Source: Robinsoniella peoriensis
GTDB lineage: Bacteria; Bacillota; Clostridia; Lachnospirales; Lachnospiraceae
Assembly: GCF_042680125.1 (NCBI RefSeq)
Contig: NZ_JBHTNY010000007.1
Length of the DNA: 64,000 nt
Reading direction: 5' to 3' (one strand)
Positions 1 to 9,036 of this stretch are shown piece by piece (the first letter of the stretch is position 1; every line of letters starts with the position of its first letter). The translations under genes and the position numbers were made by a program. The notes beneath the pieces were generated by a model. It did no database searches. It saw only the letters and a list, made by a program, of their open reading frames with translations, and was not told where the DNA came from.

Positions 1-481
1 AAATGGATCTTTGTATTTCTAAAACCTTATATTTCATATCTCCCGCCTGGGTTTCCACAACTACTTCATCGCCAACTTTAGCGCCGATTAATGCTTTTCC
101 AACCGGAGACTCATTTGAAATCTTACCCTGAAGACTGTTTGCTTCGGAAGAACCTACGATCTTAAAGTCCAGTTCTTCTTCAAATTCAGCATCATATACT
201 TTCACAGCACATCCAACGCTGATTTTGTCTAAATCAACTTCATCTTCCACAATAACTTCTGCATTTTTTAAGATTTTTTCAATCTGCTCAATTCTTGCTT
301 CTATATCTCTCTGTTCATCTTTCGCTGCATCGTATTCCGCATTTTCGGACAGGTCGCCCTGCTCTCTTGCCTCTTTAATCTTACCGGCAACTTCTTTTCT
401 TTTTACAACCTTTAAATCATGAAGCTCTTCTTCCAGGCTTTTTAATCCCGCATAAGTTAATAAGTTCTTCTTTTCTTCCAT
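1..481 (-). CDS. greA: Transcription elongation factor GreA (3' end off the window)
   Basis: The minus strand reads from an ATG at 481 to the left edge without a stop: about 160 codons, near the usual full length of GreA (about 160 residues), so only the last few residues are missing. The protein starts MEEKKNLLTYAG and contains the GreA coiled-coil signature around GDLSENAEYDAAK, followed by the C-terminal FKBP-like domain with SPVGKALIG. GreA rescues backtracked RNA polymerase by stimulating transcript cleavage in the secondary channel. It lies about 200 bases downstream of dusB on the same strand, with an inverted repeat between them. Confidence 0.95.
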   Translation of the reverse strand, partial: MEEKKNLLTYAGLKSLEEELHDLKVVKRKEVAGKIKEAREQGDLSENAEYDAAKDEQRDIEARIEQIEKILKNAEVIVEDEVDLDKISVGCAVKVYDAEFEEELDFKIVGSSEANSLQGKISNESPVGKALIGAKVGDEVVVETQAGDMKYKVLEIQRSI

Positions 482-541
482 TCTTATTGCACCCTTCCTA
501 CATCTATTCTTGTATTTGTTTTCAAGCCCCTTCGAACGAAA

Positions 542-584
542 CACCTCAGTTTATAGGACTGTTCCCATTCTATAAAATGAGGTG
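542..584 (-). terminator. Inverted repeat between dusB and greA, possible weak terminator
   Basis: CACCTCAGTTTATAG (542-556) pairs with CTATAAAATGAGGTG (570-584) in 14 of 15 positions with a 13-nt loop. On the minus strand the stem is followed by GTTTCGTTCG, a poor uridine tract, so it is either a weak terminator after dusB or a leader hairpin before greA. Confidence 0.4.
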
Positions 585-684
585 AATCGTACGTTTACGT
601 AACAATCACAGTATTATATCCTATCAATGGCAAATTGTCAAGAATCTCAAAGTCGAAATAGCGCCATCCAGTATCTTCCAGATA

Positions 685-1644
685 TTAAAATTTCTCTTCC
701 AGCATTTTTTCCAACTGTTCCATACTCTCAATCTCATTTACACATCTGCGTATAGCAGCCGAATGAGGATACCCTGCAGTATACCATGCAACGTGCTTCC
801 TCATTTCCCGGATACCGGTATATGCCCCTTTATATTGAAGCTGAAGAGATGCATGTTTGAGTATCATTTCCTTCAATTCCGGAATCGAAGGTTTCGGGAG
901 TATAACCCCCCTTTCAAAGTATGCAGCCAAGTCCCTGAATATCCATGGATTTCCTCTTGCCGCCCTTCCTATCATGACTCCGTCACATCCGGTCTCTTTC
1001 ATCATCCTCTCTGCTGACAGTGGATCCGTAACATCACCATTTCCGATAACCGGTATACGAACTGCCTCTTTTACCTGTCTTATTATTTCCCAGTCTGCTT
1101 CTCCGGAATAATACTGTTCTCTGGTTCTGCCATGTATCGTAATTGCCGCCGCTCCGCATCCTTCTATAATTCTGGCTATCTCTACCGCATTAACATGCTC
1201 TTCGTCAAAACCTTTTCTGATCTTGACGGTTACCGGTTTATTTACGGCTTTTACAGTTTTGCTTACAATTGCCTCAACTCTCCCGGGATCTTTCATGAGT
1301 GCGGAACCTTCCTGGTTATTCACTACCTTCGGGACCGGACATCCCATATTAATATCCAGAATATCAAATTCTTTTTCTTCAATTTCCTTTGCCATGTCAC
1401 TGATAATATGGGGATCTGATCCAAAAAGCTGCAACGCTATGGGATGTTCTGATTTTTCTATTTCCATTAGTTTTTCTGTATTCTTATTATGGAAGGAAAT
1501 CGCTTTTGCACTCACCATCTCCATACTTAAAAGTCCTGCCCCCTGCTCTTTGCAAAGCAAGCGAAATGGCAGGTCAGTTACCCCTGCCATCGGCGCTAAG
1601 ACAAATGGATTTGCCAGCTCTACGCTGCCTATCTTAATCTTCAT
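685..1644 (-). CDS. dusB: tRNA-dihydrouridine synthase, DusB type
   Basis: A 319-residue flavoprotein that reduces uridines in the tRNA D-loop using FMN and NADPH. The TIM-barrel opens with APMAGVTDLPFR. The catalytic cysteine is C102 in NMGCP, and GNGDVTDP and GVMIGRAARGNPWIF are the C-terminal FMN/phosphate-binding motifs. I chose the ATG at 1644 because GGAG sits six bases upstream; the longer reading would start at TTG and run through that Shine-Dalgarno. The gene overlaps the end of the DUF6145-like gene by 11 bases, so birA, DUF6145 and dusB are probably one transcription unit. Confidence 0.95.
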   Translation of the reverse strand: MKIKIGSVELANPFVLAPMAGVTDLPFRLLCKEQGAGLLSMEMVSAKAISFHNKNTEKLMEIEKSEHPIALQLFGSDPHIISDMAKEIEEKEFDILDINMGCPVPKVVNNQEGSALMKDPGRVEAIVSKTVKAVNKPVTVKIRKGFDEEHVNAVEIARIIEGCGAAAITIHGRTREQYYSGEADWEIIRQVKEAVRIPVIGNGDVTDPLSAERMMKETGCDGVMIGRAARGNPWIFRDLAAYFERGVILPKPSIPELKEMILKHASLQLQYKGAYTGIREMRKHVAWYTAGYPHSAAIRRCVNEIESMEQLEKMLEEKF

Positions 1645-1969
1645 AGTCTTCTCCAAGAAAAAATACTTTATAATACATCTCCAGTGAGCGAAGCAGTTCC
1701 TCTTTGCTCCTCTGAAGTTGTTTGATCTTTAGCACGCTCCCGATTTCATCATAGGCATAATCCGATTCATGAGCCTCAGTATGAAAACAAAGCGTTCCAT
1801 CCTCTTCAAATTCAAGGGTTAACACTCCCCCCACGTCCTGAGTATATAAGACGCACATAATCTTCAACTCGTCTTTTATACTGTCGGGAAGAGCGGCGAA
1901 GTTCTCATTTAAATAAAATTTTTGCTCATATGCGCTTGCTCCGCATAATACTACTTTATCCTGGTACAT
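1634..1969 (-). CDS. DUF6145-like protein of unknown function
   Basis: A 111-residue acidic cytoplasmic protein beginning MYQDKVVLCGAS. No signal peptide or membrane segment is visible. The start at 1969 is fixed by GGAGGAAAC directly upstream. It resembles a family that is common in Lachnospiraceae beside birA and dusB, named from memory as DUF6145. No catalytic motif is obvious; the middle part alternates short hydrophobic and acidic stretches (VLTLEFEEDGTLCF) as a small beta-rich fold would. Function unknown. Confidence 0.8.
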   Translation of the reverse strand: MYQDKVVLCGASAYEQKFYLNENFAALPDSIKDELKIMCVLYTQDVGGVLTLEFEEDGTLCFHTEAHESDYAYDEIGSVLKIKQLQRSKEELLRSLEMYYKVFFLGEDYED

Positions 1970-1994
1970 CGTTTCCTCCTGACACCTGTTTACT

Positions 1995-2975
1995 TTATAC
2001 ATATCCGTAAAATCCACGGACAGATACCTCACCTGCAAACACCCGAACCTGTTCTCCGCTTTCTTTGGTAACAAGCAGTTCACCCTGGCTGTTAATACCA
2101 TCTGACATTCCCGTATACACATTGCCTGGTTCCAGCACCTTCACCATATTTCCTCTATTTACAAGGACCTCATTATATTCTTCTAATAAAAGGGATAAAT
2201 CCTGTGTCTGCATAAATTTCTCGTAACACCGCTCAAACTCTTCCATGCAATACTGAATTACTTCTGCGCGATGGATCTTCTTATTACATTCCAGCGATAA
2301 AGATGTTGCCACGGCTTCAATTTCTTTAGGTATTTCGTTCATATTTACATTGATGCCTGCACCGATTACAATATAATTCACCGCTTCCATCTCTGCACTC
2401 ATCTCTGTGAGAATCCCACAGATTTTCCTGCCGTTTAATACCACATCGTTAGGCCATTTAATCTTCGCCGGAAGTCCCAGCATGCGATGCACAGCTCTAG
2501 CTACTGCAAGTCCCATCACCAGTGTCAGCATAGATGCTTTCCCCGGATTCATCTGAGGGCGTATGATTAATGTCATTGCCACAGAGCTTTTTTCCGGCAT
2601 ACTCCAGGTTTTACCCCGTCTTCCCTTACCGCCGTACTGACGGTCTGTTACTGCCAGCGTTCCATGTACCGCACCATTTTCTGCCAGCCGCCTGGCATAA
2701 TTATTGGTAGAATCCACTTCCTGAATATAAGCGATCTGCTGTCCTGCCCACTTCGTATTCAACAGGCTGAGCAGTTCCTCTGCTTTCACGCTGTCCGGGC
2801 ACCCTTTCAGCCGATATCCTTTATTGGAAATTGCTTCTATCTCATATCCTTCTTCTTTCAGCTGGTTCATTGCCTTCCAGATTGCCGTTCTGGTGACACC
2901 GAATTTTTCACAGAGCTCCTGCCCGGAGACATAGTCTTCGGCACTGCGAAGCGCATCTAATATTTTACTTTTCAC
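1995..2975 (-). CDS. birA: Bifunctional biotin ligase / biotin operon repressor BirA
   Basis: A 326-residue protein that makes biotinyl-AMP and transfers biotin to carboxylase carrier domains; the N-terminal helix-turn-helix also lets it repress biotin genes. Residues 1-60 form a winged helix (SGQELCEKFGVTRTAIWKAM). The ligase domain has STN at 89-91, the biotinyl-AMP loop GKGRRG at 116-121 and KWPNDV. The start is GTG at 2975 with GGAGGG nine bases upstream; a nearby out-of-frame ATG stops after five codons. No biotin biosynthesis genes lie in the window. Confidence 0.95.
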   Translation of the reverse strand: MKSKILDALRSAEDYVSGQELCEKFGVTRTAIWKAMNQLKEEGYEIEAISNKGYRLKGCPDSVKAEELLSLLNTKWAGQQIAYIQEVDSTNNYARRLAENGAVHGTLAVTDRQYGGKGRRGKTWSMPEKSSVAMTLIIRPQMNPGKASMLTLVMGLAVARAVHRMLGLPAKIKWPNDVVLNGRKICGILTEMSAEMEAVNYIVIGAGINVNMNEIPKEIEAVATSLSLECNKKIHRAEVIQYCMEEFERCYEKFMQTQDLSLLLEEYNEVLVNRGNMVKVLEPGNVYTGMSDGINSQGELLVTKESGEQVRVFAGEVSVRGFYGYV

Positions 2976-3008
2976 AAATCATTGCCCTCCTTGAGCGTGT
3001 CTTAAATT

Positions 3009-3278
3009 CTAAACTGCCAGTGCGGCATACACGCAGACACCGAGATAAATCATTGTCAGAATGGTAAACAGAATTCCCGCCGCAATATGACGCCGATACC
3101 AGTTCATACCCGCAAGACTTCCATTGAGTATCGTCCCCATAAGAAACACGGCTATAAATATCCGCTGCCCATACTGATAATCCCAAAATGCTGCCACCGT
3201 TAATATAATAATGGCAAAACTGGCTATTGTCCCTGCCACCTCAAGATCCAGAGATCTCTTATTTGCAAATTTCTTCAT
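3009..3278 (-). CDS. Small membrane protein, three predicted helices
   Basis: An 89-residue protein with a basic N-terminus (MKKFANKRSLDLE) and three hydrophobic stretches at about residues 12-32, 37-52 and 66-88. I do not recognise the family. It sits 50 bases after argF and 33 bases before birA on the same strand, so it may be cotranscribed with both, but nothing in its sequence indicates a job. Confidence 0.75.
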   Translation of the reverse strand: MKKFANKRSLDLEVAGTIASFAIIILTVAAFWDYQYGQRIFIAVFLMGTILNGSLAGMNWYRRHIAAGILFTILTMIYLGVCVYAALAV

Positions 3279-3328
3279 ATTAATACCCCTGAATAGCGCA
3301 AGCCGGCTGGCTTTCTCCCATACGAAAA

Positions 3329-4264
3329 TTACTCGCCAAGAGTTGCTACCATAACAGCTTTGATTGTATGCATACGGTTCTCAGCTTCATCAAATACAAC
3401 AGAAGCTGCCGATTCAAATACTTCTTCTGTAACTTCTTTTCCTTTTACTGCAGGCAGGCAATGCATAAAAATAGTTGTATCTTTGCCTGTTTTATGCATC
3501 AGTTCACTGTTAATCTGATATGGTGATAATAACGCAATACGTTCTGCAGCCTTGTCCTCTTCACCCATGGAGCACCATACATCCGTATATAGCACATCCG
3601 CATCCTGAACACCGTCTGTAGAATCTGTTATTGTAACCGTTGCCTGAGAATCCTTCGCGTATCCTTCACATAACGCTACCAGATCATCTTTCGGCCATAA
3701 TTCCCTGGGTGCAATAATTGTGAAATGAACACCCAGTTTGGCGCATCCGATCATCAGACTGTTTGCCATATTATTGCGTCCGTCGCCTAAGTATACAAAA
3801 CGAAGTCCTTTCAGATAACCGAAATGTTCCTTCATTGTGAGCATATCAGCCAGAATCTGCGTTGGATGATAATCATCTGTCAAACCGTTCCACACCGGTA
3901 CTCCTGCATATTCTGCCAGTTTTTCAACTGTTTCATGCTTGAATCCGCGAAATTCAATTCCGTCAAACATACGTCCCAGTACTCTTGCGGTATCTTCCAC
4001 ACTTTCTTTATGGCCTAACTGTATATCATCCTTTCCCAAATACTCCGGATGACCGCCTTCATCTGTACAGCCGATAGTAAATGCACATCTAGTTCTGGTT
4101 GATGGCTTTTCAAAAATCAAAGCAACATTTTTTCCACGCAGACTGTTTCCCAGTACACCGCGTTTCTTTTTTTCCTTAAGTTCTCCTGCAAGTTCCAGCA
4201 GGTATTCTATTTCTTCAGAAGTGAAATCTTTTAATGTTAAAAAACTGCGTCCTTTTAAATTCAT
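3329..4264 (-). CDS. argF: Ornithine carbamoyltransferase
   Basis: Forms citrulline from ornithine and carbamoyl phosphate in arginine synthesis or the arginine deiminase pathway. The 311-residue protein has the carbamoyl-phosphate motif STRTR (55-59), the DDYHPTQ segment, and the ornithine-binding HCLP motif near the C-terminus. AGGAGG precedes two adjacent ATGs (4267 and 4264); the second has the better seven-base spacing and gives the usual MNLKGRSFL start. No other arginine genes are adjacent and no clear ArgR box was found, so the sequence does not decide between biosynthetic and catabolic use. Confidence 0.95.
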   Translation of the reverse strand: MNLKGRSFLTLKDFTSEEIEYLLELAGELKEKKKRGVLGNSLRGKNVALIFEKPSTRTRCAFTIGCTDEGGHPEYLGKDDIQLGHKESVEDTARVLGRMFDGIEFRGFKHETVEKLAEYAGVPVWNGLTDDYHPTQILADMLTMKEHFGYLKGLRFVYLGDGRNNMANSLMIGCAKLGVHFTIIAPRELWPKDDLVALCEGYAKDSQATVTITDSTDGVQDADVLYTDVWCSMGEEDKAAERIALLSPYQINSELMHKTGKDTTIFMHCLPAVKGKEVTEEVFESAASVVFDEAENRMHTIKAVMVATLGE

Positions 4265-4379
4265 CATCTTTCCTCCTATTTGTGCTCCTGGTACCGTATC
4301 GACCAAATAATATCGTGATTTGTTTTCCATCATACCACTGTTCTTCGTTTTGTTCAACATATTATCTCTTATAGAACAT

Positions 4380-4433
4380 AAAAACTGTGGGAATAAAGCA
4401 GAATTTCTAATCCCTTCTGCCAAATCCCCACAG
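4380..4433 (-). terminator. Rho-independent terminator after the SPFH gene
   Basis: On the minus strand CTGTGGG and CCCACAG enclose a second stem (GGCAGAA / TTCTGC), followed by TTTTTATG. It lies 52 bases past the SPFH stop and upstream of argF. Confidence 0.8.
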
Positions 4434-4484
4434 CCCTTTACTTCTTCTCGCCCATCATTTTACTCTGTTGAACTTCTTTACTTA

Positions 4485-5432
4485 TTAAATATCCTTTGCA
4501 ATTTCCGTAATGGACTTTACAAGCCCTGCTACATTTTGTATCTCAGACGGAATAATAATCTTAGTTGCCTGACCATCTGCTACTTTCTCTAATGCTTCGA
4601 AGCTCTTAAGTGCTAATACGGACTGATCTGCTCCAGCTTCTTTTAAGAAACGGATACCGTCTGCATTTGCTTTCTGTACTTTAATAATTGCTTCCGCTTC
4701 ACCTTCAGCTTCACGGATCATCCTTTCCTTTTGTGCTTCTGCACGAAGGATTGCCGACTGTTTTTCTGCTTCTGCTTCTAAAATAGTAGATTCTTTATGT
4801 CCTTCAGCTACCAGAACTGTAGATCTCTTCTCACCTTCCGCACGAAGAATCGATTCTCTTCGTTCACGTTCAGCCTTCATCTGTTTTTCCATGGCATCCT
4901 GAATAGCTGCCGGCGGAATAATATTCTTTAATTCCACGCGGTTAACCTTGATTCCCCATGGATCTGTTGCAATATCTAGAGATGAACGCATCTTTGTATT
5001 AATAATCTCTCTGGAGGTAAGCGTCTGATCCAGTTCCATGTCACCGATAATATTACGTAAGGTGGTGGCTGTCAGATTTTCGATTGCCATAATCGGATTC
5101 TCAACTCCATATGCAAAAAGCTTCGGATCTGTTATCTGGAAGAATACAACCGTATCAATTCGCATCGTTACATTATCTTTGGTAATAACAGGCTGAGGTG
5201 CAAAATCTACAACCTGCTCTTTTAATAACACTTTTTTAGCAATTCTGTCGATAAAAGGAACTTTAAAATGTAAGCCTACAGACCAGGTTCCCTGGTATCC
5301 GCCAAGTCGTTCTACAACTAATGCCTGAGCCTGAGGAACAATCTTAATACAAGATACCACTAACAATAATAAAATAATGATTAACACAATAATCAAAATA
5401 GGTACAAAAACCGATGAAACGTTAGTATCCAT
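4485..5432 (-). CDS. SPFH/band-7 (stomatin-like) membrane protein
   Basis: A 315-residue protein with one N-terminal membrane helix (residues about 8-30), an SPFH domain (about 33-190, with ERLGGYQGTWSVGLHFKVP) and a long alanine/glutamate-rich coiled coil (about 190-265) with repeated xxAEGEKxS units. SPFH proteins oligomerise at the membrane and organise microdomains or modulate proteases. The NfeD gene ends four bases upstream; SPFH-NfeD pairing is a well-known conserved arrangement. Resembles QmcA/YbbK rather than flotillin because it is short and lacks a long C-terminal tail. Confidence 0.9.
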   Translation of the reverse strand: MDTNVSSVFVPILIIVLIIILLLLVVSCIKIVPQAQALVVERLGGYQGTWSVGLHFKVPFIDRIAKKVLLKEQVVDFAPQPVITKDNVTMRIDTVVFFQITDPKLFAYGVENPIMAIENLTATTLRNIIGDMELDQTLTSREIINTKMRSSLDIATDPWGIKVNRVELKNIIPPAAIQDAMEKQMKAERERRESILRAEGEKRSTVLVAEGHKESTILEAEAEKQSAILRAEAQKERMIREAEGEAEAIIKVQKANADGIRFLKEAGADQSVLALKSFEALEKVADGQATKIIIPSEIQNVAGLVKSITEIAKDI

Positions 5433-5435
5433 AAC

Positions 5436-5876
5436 TTAATTCTCCTTCTCTTTTACAATTAATTTCACTCCGCTGATCCGCTCGATTACTACGGTCTTCC
5501 CTTCTGCAATCTTCACTTTATCATCACCTGTGCGGGCAGTCCATTCCAAGCCATTCACCACTGCCTGGCCTTCCCCCAGAAGATTGTCAATCGCTTTGGT
5601 TACGATTGCCTTCTTGCCAACCAAACTATCCACATTCGTCTTAGTCCGATTTTTATTCACATATCTGACTGCAAATGGTCTTGTAAAAATCAAAAGTACC
5701 ACGGAGACAATAACAAATGCCAGGATTTGAAGTAGAATATTTCCATCCAGAACCGATACAATGAACCCTGCAACGGATCCTCCTGCAAACCAGATTGTTG
5801 TCAAACCCATCGTAGCAAGTTCGATTACAATAAGGAGAATAAATAAAACGAGCCAACAAATAGATTCTATTTCCAT
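5436..5876 (-). CDS. NfeD family membrane protein
   Basis: A 146-residue partner of the SPFH protein. Hydrophobic segments at about residues 7-32 and 45-68 are followed by the soluble OB-fold domain (about 83-144) with GKKAIVTKAIDNLLGEGQAVVNG. This is the short, protease-free NfeD class. It is the first gene of a two-gene unit with the SPFH gene four bases downstream. Confidence 0.9.
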   Translation of the reverse strand: MEIESICWLVLFILLIVIELATMGLTTIWFAGGSVAGFIVSVLDGNILLQILAFVIVSVVLLIFTRPFAVRYVNKNRTKTNVDSLVGKKAIVTKAIDNLLGEGQAVVNGLEWTARTGDDKVKIAEGKTVVIERISGVKLIVKEKEN

Positions 5877-5974
5877 AATATTACCCTCCTGTCAGAGTAT
5901 TTATATCTTACCTCTATATTTTACTATAAATAGTAGGAAAATACAACTTAAGTTTCATATATTTCAGAAGGGAT

Positions 5975-6011
5975 AAAAAGGAAGCCGTCACCATTTAGGT
6001 GTTCGGCTTCC
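5975..6011 (-). terminator. Rho-independent terminator after the SleB-type hydrolase
   Basis: On the minus strand GGAAGCCG (complement of 6004-6011) pairs with CGGCTTCC (complement of 5980-5987), followed by TTTTTAT. It begins 18 bases after the hydrolase stop codon. Confidence 0.9.
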
Positions 6012-6028
6012 TTCTATCAATTCACATA

Positions 6029-7348
6029 TTAGTAAAACTGATGTGCTCCAATCTTGATTCCTTTTCCGGAACCTGTGTTGAAGTACAATGCGCCCCCTAC
6101 CGGATTTTCTCCGTTCAGGGCAGCCTGTGCTGCTTCGTAGCAGTCACTTGGCACTCCATTCGCTAATGCACTTGACATACTTCCATCCCAGGTCGGCATG
6201 AACTGTCCGCTTTCGTAAATAACGTCACGGATATTGCCGGCAAATGAAGAACTTGCCACACGGTTCATTACAACTGCACCTACTGCCACTTTACCATCCC
6301 GGGGCTGATTTCCTGCCTCACAGTAAATGATAGATGCCAACAGAGTTAAATCATCGGCACTTGCTGAGGAACTTGCATTGGATTCTGTCTCCGGTGCTTC
6401 CGTTGCCGGTGCCTCTGTTGCCGGCGTTTCCGTTACAGGTGCTTCTGTCTCCGGTGCCTCTGTCCAGGTTGTCTCTGTCTGAGGCGCTTCTGTCCAGGTT
6501 GTTTCCGTCTGCGGTGCTTCTGTCCAGGCTGTCTCTGTCTGAGGCGCTTCTGTCCAGGTTGTCTCTGTCTGAGGCGCTTCTGTCCAGGTTGTTTCTGTCT
6601 GCGGTGTTTCCGTCCAGGTCGTCTCTGTTTCCGGAACATTATTCACATTCTGTGAATTATCAGAGTTTCCTGTATTGGATGAACCGTTATTTCCTGATGT
6701 CTGATTGGTACTGTTACTTGTATAATTTCCATTGCTGTAAGCACTCACCGGTGCCACATAGTCGTCCGTCGGAACCGCGGTTTCAAGAAGCAGTGTTTCT
6801 TTTACATCTTCAGCAGGAACATACGCACTTTTTGAATTGTCCAGCTGAATATTTACCCAAGTACCGTCATTCGACGTATACTCGTAACCTTCGCCCCTGT
6901 TTACCGTATCCACAATTTTCGCTGCCGGATCGGCATTATTAAAAATATTTACTCCGTCCCAAGAGATCTCTACTCCCGGAGTACCATAAACTTCAGCCAG
7001 TTTCTTAGCATCTTGTCCAAATGCAAGATATTCTGTCTTTATGTAGCCTACAACATCTCCTGAGCGAACCTTAGTCCAGTCATCCCCTTTTTCCAGAACA
7101 TATGCTCCGCCGGCACTTGGCAGATAGCCAATAATCTTACCATTCTCGGAACCCATTGATCTGATAAATAATTCGTCCGTTACATCCGCAACCGCACGAT
7201 AATTCCAGTCGCTTTCTTGTGTCTGATCTTGTATGTTTGATGTCCCTGCATTTGGCATTTCTTTCGCCATAGACACCATCGATACTGCCATGGAAAGTGT
7301 AAGCGCTGATACAGTACAGCAAATTGCAGGTTTCATTCTACCCTTCAT
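6029..7348 (-). CDS. Secreted SleB/CwlJ-type cell wall hydrolase with SH3 and repeat linker
   Basis: A 439-residue exported protein. A signal peptide (1-28, ending near SMA) is followed by two SH3-like modules (about 50-110 and 125-185), a Ser/Asn-rich segment, six ten-residue Thr/Glu/Trp/Pro repeats (241-300), a Thr/Glu/Pro tail, and a C-terminal Hydrolase_2 domain (about 334-439) whose IIYCEAGNQPRDGKVAVGAV holds the presumed catalytic glutamate E344. This domain family cuts peptidoglycan, classically spore cortex. The SH3 modules and the extended linker suggest wall binding with the catalytic part held away. Start supported by AGGAGG five bases before the ATG. Whether it acts in germination or vegetative growth is not shown. 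Confidence 0.85.
   Translation of the reverse strand: MKGRMKPAICCTVSALTLSMAVSMVSMAKEMPNAGTSNIQDQTQESDWNYRAVADVTDELFIRSMGSENGKIIGYLPSAGGAYVLEKGDDWTKVRSGDVVGYIKTEYLAFGQDAKKLAEVYGTPGVEISWDGVNIFNNADPAAKIVDTVNRGEGYEYTSNDGTWVNIQLDNSKSAYVPAEDVKETLLLETAVPTDDYVAPVSAYSNGNYTSNSTNQTSGNNGSSNTGNSDNSQNVNNVPETETTWTETPQTETTWTEAPQTETTWTEAPQTETAWTEAPQTETTWTEAPQTETTWTEAPETEAPVTETPATEAPATEAPETESNASSSASADDLTLLASIIYCEAGNQPRDGKVAVGAVVMNRVASSSFAGNIRDVIYESGQFMPTWDGSMSSALANGVPSDCYEAAQAALNGENPVGGALYFNTGSGKGIKIGAHQFY
6449..6628 (-). repeat. Six tandem 30-bp repeats in the hydrolase linker
   Basis: Codons 241-300 encode six consecutive units of the pattern TET[T/A]WTE[A/T]P[Q/E]. The DNA units are nearly identical, so copy number could vary by slippage. 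The invariant tryptophan in every unit is unusual for a simple spacer. Confidence 0.95.
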
Positions 7349-7486
7349 TTTTACCTCCTGAATAACTGCGTTGCATGAAATATTTACTACTATTCCATTA
7401 CAATTATTACAAATCTATTAAATTATGTTACGAATGTATTGTACAATAATATGAGGAGATTGTCAACCTTATTTCTTAAGTTTTCA

Positions 7487-8266
7487 TTAGATTCTCCTCT
7501 GGCGCTTCACTTCATACATTAATACAGATGCCGCTATAGCCGCATTTAATGATTCTACCTGGCCTGACATGGGGATCTTGATGTAACAGTCCGACCGGGC
7601 GCTTAGCCCCTCACTTAAGCCATTCCCTTCATTTCCAATCAGAAATGCCGTTCCCGCAGAATAGTCTTCTTCATAGTAGCTGCGGGCTCCTTTCAGATGC
7701 GCAGCATAGGTTTTTATATTTTTTTCTCTTAATTCTTTTAAAACTTCTTCTATATTACCAGTGTAAAAAAATGGTACCCGGTACAGCGACCCCATCGTAG
7801 ACCGGATTGTTTTTGGATTATAGATATCTACCGTATCTGATGTCATAATAATTCCATTCACACCGGCACCCTCTGCCGTCCGCATAATCGTTCCAAGGTT
7901 TCCCGGATCCTGGAGATTCTCAAGGATTAATAGATGGGGTGTGGCAGAAGATGTAAGAATCTCTCCTAAGTTATAGTGGGATTGTTTTACAATGCTCAAA
8001 ATTCCCTGAGGGGTTTTAGTATCGGATGCAGAATCAAATACCCGGTCTTCTACCACCTCCAGCCTGTCTCCGGCCAGAAGCTTTTTATTTTCCGGCTTTT
8101 CATAGAAGGTCTTCGAAACATAAGTCTTTACAATCCGTTCCCCGGGTGCTTCCTGATACATCTTAACGCCTTCAACCACAAACACATCCTGTTCTTTCCG
8201 TACTTTACCCTTTTTCTGAAGTTGAAGCAGATTCTTAATCTGCTGATTTGACGTACTGGTAATCAT
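7487..8266 (-). CDS. SpoU/TrmH-family RNA 2'-O-ribose methyltransferase
   Basis: A 259-residue SPOUT enzyme transferring methyl from SAM to a ribose 2'-hydroxyl in rRNA or tRNA. An N-terminal substrate-binding domain (about 1-100, with VEGVKMYQEA) precedes the knotted domain with the three SpoU motifs: DPGNLGTIMRT (120-130), LIGNEGNGLS (209-218) and IPMSGQVESLNAA (231-243). The ATG at 8266 has AGGAG upstream; a longer in-frame reading runs through a terminator hairpin and is rejected. The sequence alone does not identify the modified nucleotide. Confidence 0.9.
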   Translation of the reverse strand: MITSTSNQQIKNLLQLQKKGKVRKEQDVFVVEGVKMYQEAPGERIVKTYVSKTFYEKPENKKLLAGDRLEVVEDRVFDSASDTKTPQGILSIVKQSHYNLGEILTSSATPHLLILENLQDPGNLGTIMRTAEGAGVNGIIMTSDTVDIYNPKTIRSTMGSLYRVPFFYTGNIEEVLKELREKNIKTYAAHLKGARSYYEEDYSAGTAFLIGNEGNGLSEGLSARSDCYIKIPMSGQVESLNAAIAASVLMYEVKRQRRI

Positions 8267-8283
8267 ATTTCTCCTATTCTGAC

Positions 8284-8313
8284 AAAAGGCGCTAATTTTC
8301 ATCAGCGCCTTTT
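8284..8313. terminator. Bidirectional-looking terminator after the TrkA-type gene
   Basis: AAAAGGCGCT (8284-8293) and AGCGCCTTTT (8304-8313) form a ten-pair stem with a ten-base loop. It lies between the potassium regulator and the methyltransferase, both on the minus strand, and would end the pfkA-trkA transcript. Confidence 0.85.
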
Positions 8314-8372
8314 CATCTTTATCTATTTTATTTTCATTCAAATTCTTCAATTACTTTATGTTAAAACTTATA

Positions 8373-9020
8373 CTACCTGATCTTCCTCAGTTTTTCATTA
8401 TCACCAACCGTTAGCAGTGTTTGTTCTGCCCGCATCGGTTCATCCGGGTCCAGATTTACATTTACCTGATCCCCTATTTTATAGGCGATGATGTTAACTC
8501 CAAACTTATTACGGATATCCAGCTCCCTTAAGGTACTTCCTATCCAGGATTCCGGTACTTCCATTTCCACCATACTATAGGTAGAAGAAAGTTCAAATGT
8601 ATCTACAAATCTGCCAAATACCATATTCCTTGCTACACGGGATCCCATCTCGCTTTCCGGCGATATTACATGGTCTGCGCCGACTTTTTCCAATACCGTG
8701 GCATGAATGCGGCTGGTAGCCTTCGCCAGAATATACGGTATTCCCGCTTCTTTCGCCAATATGGTAGCCATCACACTTGCTTCCATATTTCCGGATATCG
8801 CAACAACTGCCCCATCCATATTTCGCAGTCCCAGGCTTTTAAATACTTCCGGATCTGTTACATTCGCTCTTACTGCATATGTTACTTCATCTGCAATGTC
8901 CTGTACCTTATCCGGGTCCATATCCACTGCCAGCACTTCACATCCATTATTACTAAGCGCAGTTGCAACGCTGACACCGAACTTACCTAACCCAAAAACT
9001 ACAAAGGATTTTACTGCCAT
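8373..9020 (-). CDS. TrkA/KtrA-type potassium uptake regulatory protein
   Basis: A 215-residue cytoplasmic gating subunit: RCK_N Rossmann domain with GLGKFG at 10-15 and the acidic end of beta-2 (AVDMDPDKV), then an RCK_C domain (about 135-215). KtrA-type rings bind nucleotide and open a KtrB-type channel. No channel subunit gene is in the neighbourhood, so its partner must be elsewhere. It follows pfkA by 16 bases on the same strand, suggesting cotranscription. Confidence 0.9.
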   Translation of the reverse strand: MAVKSFVVFGLGKFGVSVATALSNNGCEVLAVDMDPDKVQDIADEVTYAVRANVTDPEVFKSLGLRNMDGAVVAISGNMEASVMATILAKEAGIPYILAKATSRIHATVLEKVGADHVISPESEMGSRVARNMVFGRFVDTFELSSTYSMVEMEVPESWIGSTLRELDIRNKFGVNIIAYKIGDQVNVNLDPDEPMRAEQTLLTVGDNEKLRKIR

Positions 9021-9036
9021 CCTGATACTCCTTATC

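Noticed and set aside
6433..6942. Long open frames opposite the hydrolase repeat
   Set aside because: They are antisense shadows of the repetitive linker with extreme Leu/Arg/Gln composition and no ribosome binding site.
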